NCBI RefSeq assembly: GCF_036884655.1
Contig: NC_088342.1
Span: 12,895,501 to 12,959,500 of the forward strand
Source: Musa acuminata AAA Group
Taxonomy: Eukaryota; Streptophyta; Magnoliopsida; Zingiberales; Musaceae
Direction of reading: 5' to 3'
Length of the DNA stretch: 64,000 nucleotides
The translations under genes and the position numbers were made by a program. Of the stretch, positions 45,490 through 56,485 are shown one piece after another; within the stretch, counting starts at the first letter, position 1, and the number at the start of each line of letters is the position of its first letter. Under the pieces are notes generated by a model. That model was not told the origin of the DNA. It did no database searches and saw only the letters and a program-made list of their open reading frames with translations.

Positions 45490-45753
45490 GCAACATCCGA
45501 TCTCCTTGGCGTAATGTCCGATCTTCTTGGCTCGATGCCCGAATTCATGGACCGAAGCCTTATGTCGACACGTCGATCGATCCTACGACCCGACGTCCAA
45601 TCTCCTGACATGTTCAACTCCGACCCAACATCCGATTTCTCATGCTTTAATTAATTTACCTCTCTTGATCGAAGCTAGTCCTGCGTCACTGAAAACGTAT
45701 ATTAGATCATAATATTATCAATTTGTTTCATCATCAAAATCCAAGATTCAACA
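45490..45753 (-). repeat. LTR-e, minus-oriented LTR tail
   Basis: From GCAACATCCGATCTCC to AAGATTCAACA, matching the far end of LTR-a (29267-29530). It is joined head to head with LTR-d, forming an inverted junction. It ends the 17.5-kb block; the next five bases are TGCAA. Confidence 0.75.
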
Positions 45754-46110
45754 TGCAATACCTCAAGAATCAAAATTTTACTTTTTCAAGAAATGCTCGT
45801 ATGATCGGAAATCCCTTTGTAATCTTCTATGAGCATCCAAATGTGGATTTTAAAAAATCTATCTCCAAATGATTACTCTTGATTTATGAATATCCCTACA
45901 TCAAAAAAGCCCACCTATATTAATACCACTTGTATAAGTGTTACTTACGTTTCTATCCGACCTTTAGAATGTAACTCTAATAATAACCAACTAATTCACG
46001 TCCTATTTAACCTCTCATCGTCGTCTTTGATATTTTTCTTCCTATCACTCCCTTTGATGATCATTCCATTTGATCATCTCATTCTCTTAGTTAGATTTTG
46101 ACTCATGGTG
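45754..46110 (+). mobile_element. Decayed LINE, right part
   Basis: The frame YLKNQNFTFSRNARM, then NPFVIFYEHPNVDF, fits the region after the RT domain of plant L1 elements (the LKNQN.AFLAK.A...L...P pattern). It follows directly from the sequence at 28200-28215 if one copy of the flanking five bases is removed. It is the other half of the LINE split at 28215. Confidence 0.62.
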
Positions 46111-47280
46111 CTTATGCTTTCCTAAAGAACATTGTTAAAAATGTAAAAAATGGATAGAAGGATTGAATGGTGATGCGAGTCCTATCGGTGCTACCCAAAT
46201 ATATATATATTCTTTTGGGGGAACTCCTATTAAAACACCTTCCTTCATATTTTCTATATAATTATATCATCAACACTTATTCAATTTGTCATTCCATTAA
46301 AGACTCCATTAAGTATATTTTTTTGAATTTATTTTTATTAAAATTTTCTTATTCATAATCCAATCCAAAACTTCTCATAAAAAATTGGAACATTTTGACA
46401 ATTGGCTCCAACGTAGTTCAATCCAAAATTTCTATTACTTTTCGACATTTTGACAATCGACTCCAAATGATCGTGGCTCAACGAAGAGGAAGATCTTGAT
46501 TCCCCCTCAGCTTCTTTCATTCATTCGTCGTCGGCAAATTATCTTTGGCTCTCGTGGAAGTCCCATAATGATTACAAACATCCATAATCAATCACAGCTT
46601 TGCATCCAACGCAAAATCCGAGGGCAATGGTAAGATCTTCTCTCTGCAAACCCAACCCAACACAACATTCCTACACTCGCTTTTTATGATTGTTATATTT
46701 TGATCAAGATAACAACATCGGTCTCACCGGTTACTGTTCCTTCAATACCACTTCTCCCACAAAGGCGAAGGCGAAAACATGAGCGGTCCTCCAATGCCTT
46801 TAAAAACAATCTCTCACATCTATTCAGGTCAATTCTGACCGCGCAACTTATGCAAATCTCAGTCACTTATAAACCTAACTCGAGATATTATCTAGAAAGT
46901 AGTAGACTAAAACATCATCGAAACTATTTTGCACATATTTTAACAAATTTTACAAGACAACTAATCTTTCTTTTTTTTTCTTTGTATGAACTTCTTATCG
47001 CCTAATTTATTACTTTATTTCAAAAAAAATACATATTCATTTATATTTTGCAAAAGGAAACTCAATTTAATAGCAGATTTCATTCTACGCATAAAAAAAC
47101 ACCAAAGATATCATCCTCAAAAGGACTACTACACAAACAATCAATGAGAAAGCCCATGCAGTGGAGGAAAGCAAATCGTTGCTCTGAGCTGTGATCTCTG
47201 TTATCATGAGAATAATAGACGTCGATCCTAAAGCAACATGATGAACAACTTTCTACAGCAGGCAGTAACATTTATTGAGC
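46111..47280. other. Intergenic region, no gene recognised
   Basis: AT-rich. A GC-richer patch at 46480-46640 ends in ATGGTAAGATC, which could mimic a start codon next to a splice donor, but no downstream exon can be found. The right end should contain the 3' UTR of the bS18 gene. Confidence 0.5.
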
Positions 47281-47409
47281 TAAATAACTGATGAGTGTAA
47301 ACAGCCACCTTTTTGTGGTACCCCTTTTGCTGCCTCTTGGTTGTCAAGATAAAAGATCCATACACCTGAATTAAACCTAGCTGGCTTAATGCCCACCTCA
47401 GCTTTCCTC

Positions 47410-50400
47410 CTAAGGATCTGTGGCAGTGCTAGCGGTGTTATGTTGGTGTTCGTAATCCTCAGCTTCATCTTTCATACTTCTCCCAAAGATAAAAGGCTTC
47501 GTTCCCATGGTAGTGAACGGCATTAGTCCAAAAGCCCGTGCAGTTTTAATCTCCCTCGCAACTTTCCTCTGAGCTTTGGCACTGATACGAGTCTGCAGAG
47601 AAACCATGACGGTAAGTGATAGAAAGAACGGTCATATCATTTCTCTGAAATTCTCGATGGCAAATTATATGAGTGGGATTCAATCTTGACCTTGCTTCTT
47701 TTAATTATAATTCCTGCTTCAGTCAGAAAATTTGAGAGGAACCTCACATTCTGCATTGGATCATCCCAGATGTCAGAACAACATAAGAAAAGGCCAATTT
47801 AATTAATTTCTAGAAGAAAAAGAATTAAGAGAAACCCAAGACATTCAAAACCAAAGACAGAAAGATTAGTGATGAGATCAGCTGCACAGTGCTACAAACA
47901 AAATCAGAAAGAAATTTCTCTCCAAAAACTTTCATAAACTAGGACAGAATTTCCAATGCAAACATATCCAACCTCTTCCAAATAGAAGAGCACTTTACTG
48001 TTTGTGATAAATCAACCAGAAAAAAAGATGTCAGATACCTCAGAGTAGATAGATCACACATAGGGACCACATTTCCAAGAATGCTTCATTATCACTGTTA
48101 TAATATGCTGAAATTACAGATATCTAATGGCGGCAGAAATGCTAAATATCTATTGGAGGCTACTATATTAATAGAACAACTTGAACTAATCAGAGTTTAA
48201 GAATATCAATACAAACATATCAGTGTAGCTTTGGTTAAGGGCTCTAGAACTCTGGGTATGAAGTCATTTTTTTTACTAAAATAGTGCACAGTGATGTACC
48301 TACGTCAATTCAAAATCTTAACTGTTCAATTTGCTCCATGGAAACATATATAGCCTCAAAATAGGAAGAGTCTGTTAGAGACAAAGTCAATAGAAAATTT
48401 ATTGGGTATAAAGATATGCGCATATGCACCAATACATTATTTAGAACTTAAAATGTATTATAGTGATAGTGAAAGCAGGTCAATCATATTGTCAGGTTCT
48501 GACTCAATGAAGTTGCAAACTACAATGTGATATTAATGCAAATTTTTAAGTATATGAAGAAGCCAAAAAGTATTATGAGCCTACCCTGAAATCAGCTTTC
48601 TTCAGAACCTCTTGTGTGGTTGTCTCAAACTCATTTCTTTTGAATCTCTTTTGAACCCCAGGTTTTGTAAGATCAAGATCCTAAATGGAGCCACAGGAAA
48701 AAAGTGAGGATGAAAGCATACAAGTAATAATAACAGTTTAAAAGAAAAACTATATGACTCTAATAATATATATCTAGGGTACTAAATAACATATGAACTA
48801 TATGATTAGCATTCATTTAGATATTTGTTGTCTTGCTACAAAAACAAAAATAGTCATACATAAGATAGCAACCATAGAACTAAAAATAAAAAACTTACTG
48901 CCAAGGGAAAAGGCAAAAAAGCTAGCAATTAGAATGCCTCTTACCCTTGTTGTGTAAGTCATACCAGGATAAAATGTCACATCTGGTCTAAATTTATAAT
49001 TTTCATCGTGTATCTCATCACTAAAAACAAACGTACGAGCTGCTTCCTTCAACTTTTCATCCATACCATCTGACAATGAATTAAAACTATCACTTATACC
49101 ATCTATGATTCGAGAATCATCACTGTTCAATTTGGAGCCAATGCCAGATCTTCCATGAGCCTTCTCAAGTTTGTCAAGTTTGCGATAAAATGAATCATTT
49201 ATTTCATTATTGCTTATATCACCAAATAAGCGTCGTTCAAAGTCATCTGAGCTCTCAAATGAATTATCACTGTTTCGGCCAGAATTACCATTATCTGTTT
49301 GGACCAGAGAAAGAACAACAGTGTAAACGTTAACACAGAAATAAGACACTGATAGAAAAAAAGATCAAACAAAGTTTTAAATAAAATTGACTGCTAAAAT
49401 GTTGCCAAATGTACACAAAGCATGTTAATGTCTCTTTTGATAAAACACCTAGGATCTAGAAGTGGCTAAATTTTGTGAATAAGAAATGTTTTCCATTCAC
49501 AAACAAGTAGGTGCAGCTCTGGAAAAAGATAAAATGAGGAAAGACAACTAAGCATGACATGTTTGAAGGAGACATCTAAATATCCTCGTTAGATGAGGCA
49601 AATTGGATAGGATTAGTGGTGTGAGAAAATACAGAAGGAGAAATAAGAATATATTATTAAAACAATAAAAAGAAAGTTCACTACTTTTAGTTTAAGTAGG
49701 ATGTTTTCCTACCAGAACCCAAGAGAGAAAAAAGATCCACATAGCCAACCCAAACAGTTGAGACATTACAGCTAAAAGTAAGTTTGGAAGTGAAAGAAGC
49801 ACATCTAATAGGTGGCCATAAAAATTTCAAGAACACAGCCGGAAAGAGCATTACAAAATACAACATTTTTCAGAAATAAAGTAGGGATGTATTTTCAAAC
49901 AGGTTCTTGTAATTGATTCGTGCCTGCAAAATATAGAATTACCAAACAATGGATCTCGCTGAGAGGTTGTTATCTTTACAATTCACATGACAACAAATTT
50001 ACGGCCTTCTAAAATGAGAATTCATCAGAATACACTCAGTCCATGGCCGTGTGCTATCCTAAGCTGTTATCATTGCGGCAGTTGTCAGCCGAGAATACAA
50101 AACTGCAGAGAATGAATGCACAAAAAATTTATCAATACAAATGCTGCCATGACCTACTCAAGTAGGAGTTTTTGGTTGAAGGGGAAAGCTGATCATGAGC
50201 TCTAGCCACCATAACAGTGATGAAAGATTAAGATAATAGTTTGCTATTACGTAACATTTTTTATATTGACCATGCAGCAATGGATAAATGGGTGTATCTT
50301 ACAAACCAAATTTTTAGAGATCAAAATCATATACGATGTACATACAAAATGGATTACTGAGTAGTGAGACTTTTGATTGGACTTGCATGAATTATAATTC

Positions 50401-51137
50401 ATCAACTGTGATAGCAGAAAATACCAGAAATCAACAGAAGATGCTATGCATGATGCAGATCTCCTAATGGGGCAGGGTTCAATTTTGCAGACAACTAGAC
50501 TTGTTGACTGAAGCTGTCAGCTCAACAATATGGACTATGGAGCAGAGTCAGAATGTTTAAATTCTGAGATTATGAATTAGACGTCTGCATGAGTTTCTCA
50601 TCCCATCTCTCATTTAGTGTGACTCGAGAGGAAAGCATCCATGACTTCAACATACTTGGGGATGGCTCATTGGCTGGCATCCAAATTAACCTTGAGTCCA
50701 TGACAAGATCAACCAAAGGGGCTTAGCAACACTACCTACGAGATATTGGCTCCTCAACTCACTCATCCACTAATGTCCCTGATAAAAAAGAAGACACTTG
50801 ATTTGCATACCATATGTTCGACATACTTCCCAAAGCAATGACATATCAATTCCATCGCATACATAAAAATTACAATGGTTCATAAGGAACTATAAGCAAA
50901 TTTTACATAATTAGTATACAACAAACATTGACAAACTCGCTCCAACAGAATTGAGATACAAAGGAAAGGAGGTGCAGAAGAAGTTTATCTAATTGAGGGG
51001 GAGAAAGAAAGTAATCAGATACCAGTGCGAAAGGATTGGTGTCTGAAGAAGAGAGGCAGCACTTGTTTGGAGGAGATTAGCCCACACAAGCTAGGCTGAC
51101 GCAGAAGTTCTTTTTGCAATGCTATCCTTCTCATCAT
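47410..51137 (-). CDS. RPS18: Ribosomal protein bS18, mitochondrial type
   Basis: Five coding exons with consistent phases: 51137-51023, 49294-48945, 48680-48585, 47750-47691, 47592-47410, giving 267 residues. It is a component of the bacterial-type small ribosomal subunit. The N-terminus (MMRRIALQKELLRQPSLC) is Arg-rich, Leu-rich and without acidic residues until after position 40, typical of a mitochondrial presequence. A long acidic/Ser linker (about 40-150) follows. The S18 core is at about 185-240: DFRNVRFLSNF, then RSK (exon end) and TRISAKAQRKVAREIKTAR, then LGLMPFTT-like GLMPFTTMG. Plastid S18 is encoded in the plastid genome, so a nuclear copy is most likely mitochondrial (inference). 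A 5'-UTR intron is probable: donor TTG|GTAAGT at about 51410, acceptor near 51170. The splice donor after exon 4 (AAG|GTCAAG) is weak. Confidence 0.87.
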
Positions 51138-51170
51138 TTGCTTCACGAACGATGCTATCACACTAAGGAG

Positions 51171-51725
51171 CAAGTTACAGATTGAATACCACAGTGGAGA
51201 TAATAATCTTAAAAGGCATAAAAACAAACACCCAATGTGCAAGAATCATTACCAAAGAAAAACTTGAGGATAACGAAAATTTTACAGGCAAAAATACAAA
51301 CATCATTATTACGAACACACACACGTCCGTTACTTGACATAGATTTGCCCCAAAACAAACACAAAAAGCCAGAAAAACAAGACAACACAAAAGCTCACGA
51401 CTTACCAAGAAGTTCGAAAGGGTAAAGAATGAAGAGGATCGAAGGCCAGAGAGAGAAATAGAGAGGTACAAGGGGAAAGACGAGTTTGAGGAGCACCCGA
51501 AAAGCAGGCAGAGGAGGCTCTGGAAGGACGGAGGATACCGCGGCTAGATCGAGGAGGAGGAGGAGGAGGAGGAGGCTCCGGGAGGATGGAGGATACGGCG
51601 GCGGCAGCGATGGCGGCGAGATCAAGGAGGAGGCCTGGGGGCAGGCAGCGCACTGGAGCCGGGGGAAGAAGGGTGCGTCGAGCAGCTTCGGCGGCGCGCG
51701 AGTCGTTGGTGTATCATCCACGACC
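51171..51725 (-). other. Probable 5' UTR exon and intron of the bS18 gene
   Basis: Upstream of the start codon, a GTAAGT donor (minus strand, about 51409-51404) and a TCCTTAG acceptor (about 51170) would remove about 240 bp. The first exon (about 51410-51720) is GC-rich with a GGA/TCC run (51553-51575) and contains unrelated upstream open frames. Placement of the transcript start is inferred. Confidence 0.5.
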
Positions 51726-51794
51726 TAAATGAAACTCGAGTGCAACCCGGCACCGACCGTGTAAGAGCTTAGTGGTGACATTAAAAGGCCAGAA

Positions 51795-51814
51795 AGCCCA
51801 TCAAACTCGGCCCA
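51795..51814 (-). promoter_or_regulatory. Paired Site II motifs upstream of bS18
   Basis: On the minus strand TGGGCC (51814-51809) and TGGGCT (51800-51795) lie 14 bases apart, roughly 90 bp before the inferred first exon. TGGGCY pairs (Site II elements, bound by TCP factors) are known to be enriched in plant ribosomal-protein and mitochondrial-protein promoters, which fits this gene. Confidence 0.55.
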
Positions 51815-53177
51815 TGCGCACCATGCGGTCCAATTACAATTCCCGACGACGCCAGGATTCCTCCGCCGCCACCCGCATCTCCTTCCTGCCGCCAGGATCC
51901 TCATCTCCGCGGGGAGAGGCGAGGAGGGCGGCTGGGCGAAGACGAGGAGGAAGAGGAAGAGGAGGAGGCACCGCCTCTCGTCGCCGAGGGATCGGTGCAT
52001 CGCCAGATGAGCCGAGGACGAGGGAGCAGCGAAGCAGCCGACTGCTGTTCGTAAGGGAGTGGGAACAGCGAAGCGGAAAAGGAGGCCAGCGGACGGTTGC
52101 AGTTGTGGCAGTTGTTTGTTATTATTGGGATAAAAATGATGGCCAGCATTAAACATCTAATTTGATCACTTGATTATTTTTATTTATTTTTACAAAAATT
52201 ATGATTTAAACATAATTATATCTCACGTCTCTTTTTTATTTTTTTTTGGTTGCATAATTACATTTTTTTTATTTTCAGTTTATTTATAAGTATACTGATT
52301 TTAAGAAATATCCTTTGTTTTGGATTTTTTTTTTTAATAAAATTTTTCCCATTACTGTCCCATTTTTTTTAATCTCAAAATAACTCGAGTTGAACAGTCA
52401 AAAAGTCTCAGGAGTTAGTATTTTTAAATAAAATTATATCATTTTTTCGAAAGCACTAATAGAAAACATAAAAAAGGGATGACAAGTGGAAAAAGTCTAA
52501 ATTGAGAAGATTTTTCGGAAATTCGTCTTATATAAGATGAATTTTTTTTTTATCACAAATAACTCCTCTTTTGTAAGTAATGATCAAAGTGTGCGAGAAG
52601 TTGCTGTGGTAGCATATCAGAGATGGAGATGGAGCATAGCTTTCACCTCTCCATCCAATGAATTGATGTCTCGACATCCCGAGATGTGCCATCAATCCGT
52701 CCCCACCCCATCACAAACAACGCCCCTTGGCTCCCAAAAATACACCATGTGCCATGTCCATGGTGGAGCACAGCGTCAACACAGCAAAAGAATCTAACAC
52801 CAGCCATGTGACTCCCCCGTCCGCGAAAGCAGGTCACAGGCGCAATAGCCACCAGCCATGACGAAGACGACCCGGTTTTACACCAACCACCAACAGTGAA
52901 AGAATCCGTAAAAAGAGAGTTCCAAGGTGACAAGCCACTGAAACAGGACGACGCTCGCTCTCTCTCCCCTTCGGAGAGGGCTACAAAGGGACGCACATTG
53001 CTGAGCCCCCATGGCTCCACAACATTTACACACCCACACAGCTTACTTCAGACACACTTCCATAGCCCGCCGGATCGCCTTTGCATTTCCTGCGGGAACA
53101 CATGTACCAGGCTTGTTCTCAAGGTTTTATTCTTCTTCTGCCATTCATTGATGGCGTACCTTCTTCTTCTTCTTCGA
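51815..53177. other. Intergenic region, no gene recognised
   Basis: 51850-52100 is GC-rich with GAG/GGA repeats and long overlapping frames that look like base-composition artefacts. 52150-52560 is T-rich. 52600-53170 is of mixed composition, includes a CTTCTT run (53158-53174), and should contain the 3' UTR of the beta-expansin gene. Confidence 0.5.
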
Positions 53178-55775
53178 TCAAAGGAAGTTAAGGCGAGAGG
53201 TGTAGGTGGCCTTGGGAGACCAGTTTCTTGGAATCACGTCCCGGGCTGAGAGGGTCCTTTGGGTGGTCAATGTGGTGAGCTTCACTGAGAATGGCCCCTG
53301 CAGAGGCCCCCCAATGATGCACCAACTCGCTCCCCACACGTGCTTCATCTCTAGCCACTTCATGGAATTTGCCTGCAAGAGAAATATGCACTTAACTGCA
53401 AAAGAAATGGATCAGTTCTTGACCGGACAGGGAGGAGCCTTTCCAACCTTCCAATGTAATGAGGAATCGGTGACCGAGAAATATGAATCCTAAAAAGTGG
53501 GATCAAGAGTGCTACCTGCAACTTTAGCTCCAAAGAGGGGAAGAATAAAGAGCTTTAGTTGCATCAATTCTTGTCTTAAAGTTGTGAGTGCATTCATCAA
53601 TCAGGTTTTGGCCCACAACACTAACAACAAGAAAGTTCTTCTAAGATTCTTAGCATTATTATACTTATCACTCTCCTCTAAGACAACGACAACCATTCAT
53701 CACTGCAAGATCTACAGTCATGTCAGACAAATAGCAGAATCCTTGATGAAATCTTATCTTCATAAATAAAACTACAACTTATGAGCTACTGATGATGGAT
53801 TGGATTTGCCCGGTCAACACAACTCCTATTTTCTTCAAAGATGATAAATAGGCAGACCAACTTGTGGCAGACAGGCAAACCAGACACTGGGACATTTGTT
53901 TGGGCTTTATTGTTTAGATAAATGTTACTTTTACAACCATAAAAAGAGGAGGATAAATTGCAGCAAAACTCCTAGAGCAGAGCTGTTCTTTCACCTAAAC
54001 ATTTTAGCTACAAACAGATTGTGGAACAAACTGCATCATTTCCATCTGTGCCGGTTCATGTAGGAGAAGCGTCAAACTACAACTTAGATAAGAACATAAA
54101 GCAGATATAAGGTAGGAAATTGTACTTGTTTTATATGCATGGATCCGATATCTCCATCGTCACCCTCAAACTCCACAAGAAGAGAGAGCCAAAAGTTCGT
54201 GGAACCTTCGTTTACATGAAACGCGATATTCTTTCCCGGGTACTTGCATGGAGTCCTGAAAAATACAACATTCGAAGATAAATTTTTGATCCAACTATAT
54301 TTGCTAATGTAAGAATTAAATCACATGATGGTGGATTTCCAATATAATCCTCGACTTTGGCTGATGCTCTATGATTTTTCCAGGCTAATTTGGCAATTAC
54401 TCTGAAAATTCAAGAGATTGGTAGAGCTAAACAGTAAAATCACATGCTTCATAGACTGCTCTGATGAGCATCAAGGAAAGCTTCTGATCCCATTCATCAA
54501 ACAGAATTAACACAACCTTCTCTATCTGATGATCCCACAACACCGACTTATGATCCAATTTTAGGAGCCGGTTTTAGCAATAAGGACTAATTAGTGCAAG
54601 TATTCAGTTCTACAAGGAGCAACATCATTCAGCAATCTTTTTTCATGTTCCAGATCAAATCTTATGCTCTCTATCTCACTCTGCGGTAACTTTTTTAAGT
54701 TTAATTTGAGTTCACCAGTAAAAGATTTCTCATAAATTTGGTGATTACTATGTGCATGACTAAGAAAATTGTCAGGAATCTCGATAGCCACCGATCTAAT
54801 ATGCTCAAGTCACACTCACACATATATGAGACAACAAACAATTGCATAAAAATGCCAAAAGCAGTTCCCTGTCTTGTATGATGAACAAAATAAGGGGCGT
54901 CCGAAAATGTCGTCTTTTGCACGAAAATGTCGACATTTGCACATAAATGTGGTAAACGGGGTTGTCGTCATCGATGTTTCGATGCTTAGCTTACCTGCGG
55001 AATATGACGGAGATCTCGCCACGGTCGCGCAGCTGGCCGGCCTCGCCCGCGACGGCCATGCGGCCGAAAGCAGCGCCGCTGAGGTCGAAATGCGTGTGGC
55101 CGGAGGCGCAGTACCCGCCGGGACACTCGTCGGTGACGATGACGGTGACGGCGCGGCGGGAGCAGATGGCGGGGTCGAGGCACCGCACCTTGTAGCAGGC
55201 GCCGCAGCCCTCGCCGCCCTTGAACAGCACCGGGCTCACCGCCCCCACCCGCGCCCGCAGCGGCTTCACGTCCACCAGCGTCCCGTACCCGCACGCCCCA
55301 CCTGCCATCCACGAACCATCACCAAAGCTTTATTTCCATCACAGCACGGAGGCGGCCAAATTAGCACCAAAGGAGGGCGACGGCCAACACGATGAGATAC
55401 CGTCGTCGCCCTACACACGCAACGCCTTCATCCACCACACCGCTCTTGCCACGCAGCCAGAGTCAAGCGGGACCCGCGAGCAAGCGGGGTGAACACCCAA
55501 CGGCTACGAAGCCGCCAACGGCTAGAAACGCAAGCTCACGTGCGCGCCCGTCCGATCTTAATCTAATGGTGGCGAGGGGAAGGCGAAGAGGTAGGGAAGG
55601 GCGAGAGCTCACCGTCGCTGCCGTCGCCCTCGGCGCTGCCGTACCACGTGGCAGTCGCCGGGTGCCAATGCGGGTCGAAAACCGCAAACGCCTCGCCGGC
55701 GTCGAAGAAGAAGAAGAAGAAGAAGCAAAACAAGAACAAAAAGAAGCCGCAGCTGGAGGAGGAGGAAGAAGTCAT
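53178..55775 (-). CDS. EXPB: Beta-expansin
   Basis: Four exons joined in phase (55775-55613, 55301-54995, 54255-54126, 53372-53178) give 264 residues, the normal length for the family. Expansins are secreted wall-loosening proteins that act non-enzymatically on cellulose/xylan contacts. A signal peptide covers about 1-29 and has an unusual run of seven Phe (18-24). ATWYGS (42-47) and ACGYG (57-61) open the double-psi beta-barrel domain, which contains GCGACYKVRC (86-95), TDECPGGYC (111-119) and the HFD motif (125-127). The C-terminal carbohydrate-binding domain (CBM63-like) starts after TPCKYPG and keeps aromatic positions such as NFWLSLLVEFE, MKWLEMKHVWGASW and PRNWSPKATYTSRLNF. All splice sites are GT-AG. 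It lacks features that would mark it specifically as a grass pollen group-1 allergen type. Confidence 0.93.
55706..55728 (-). repeat. TTC trinucleotide run encoding poly-Phe in the expansin signal peptide
   Basis: The GAAGAAGAAG run on the plus strand reads as consecutive TTC codons (Phe 18-24) within the hydrophobic core of the signal peptide. Confidence 0.8.
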
Positions 55776-55872
55776 CGTGAGCTTCTCTCCTCGCTTTTAG
55801 GCTTCCAGGAGGCCAAGTATCAGCTCCAGTGTCCGGATCTCGATGTGCAAACGGCCACTGCAGTTTGCCTCA

Positions 55873-55880
55873 CTTATATA
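55873..55880 (-). promoter_or_regulatory. TATA box of the beta-expansin gene
   Basis: TATATAAG on the minus strand, about 98 bp before the start codon, a normal spacing for a short 5' UTR. Confidence 0.65.
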
Positions 55881-56433
55881 GACCAACAAACCCACCTCTC
55901 ACCACCCCATAAAATATTGCTCATGCTTAACGCCCCAAACTACTGGCAACAAACAGTACTTGGATCTCCAGAGAGAGAGAGAGAGAGAGGCGGGGGCGAG
56001 GGAGACAAGCTCAGCAAGTCCCACTGCAGAGGGGGAGTAATTTTGGGTTGCTGCCAATGACGACATGGACGGGACCAGAGTCGATCCGACGCGGGGCCCG
56101 TCATGTTGTGCTCCTCCATGTGCACTCCCACGTCGCGTAATTACGAGATTGACCCGGGCACGTATGCGGCTCACTCGGTGTGCCGACAGTGGCTCGACCG
56201 TTATAAACCAGGAAACAATTTGGTTCCGTTAGTTAGTTGAAGGGTCAATTCTTACCGAGCTTTTCTTATTAATTTCCATTATAGTGGGCTTATCGAATCC
56301 AAGGAGGTATGACGGAGGATATGTCGGCTCTTAATTCCTTATATCAACCTTTTTATTTATTTAATTTCCCTATCACCAAATGGTGGGTGCAACACGTGCC
56401 TATCGCAATCTTGAAGATGATGTTTCGTCAGAA

Positions 56434-56485
<52 letters not shown>

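Noticed and set aside
46480..46660. Possible first exon (ATG followed by GTAAGA)
   Set aside because: No downstream exon with a compatible frame or recognisable protein was found.
51772..52152. 126-codon plus-strand ORF, Arg/Gly-rich
   Set aside because: It lies in GAG/GGA-rich DNA where all frames stay open by composition; opposite-strand frames of equal length overlap it.
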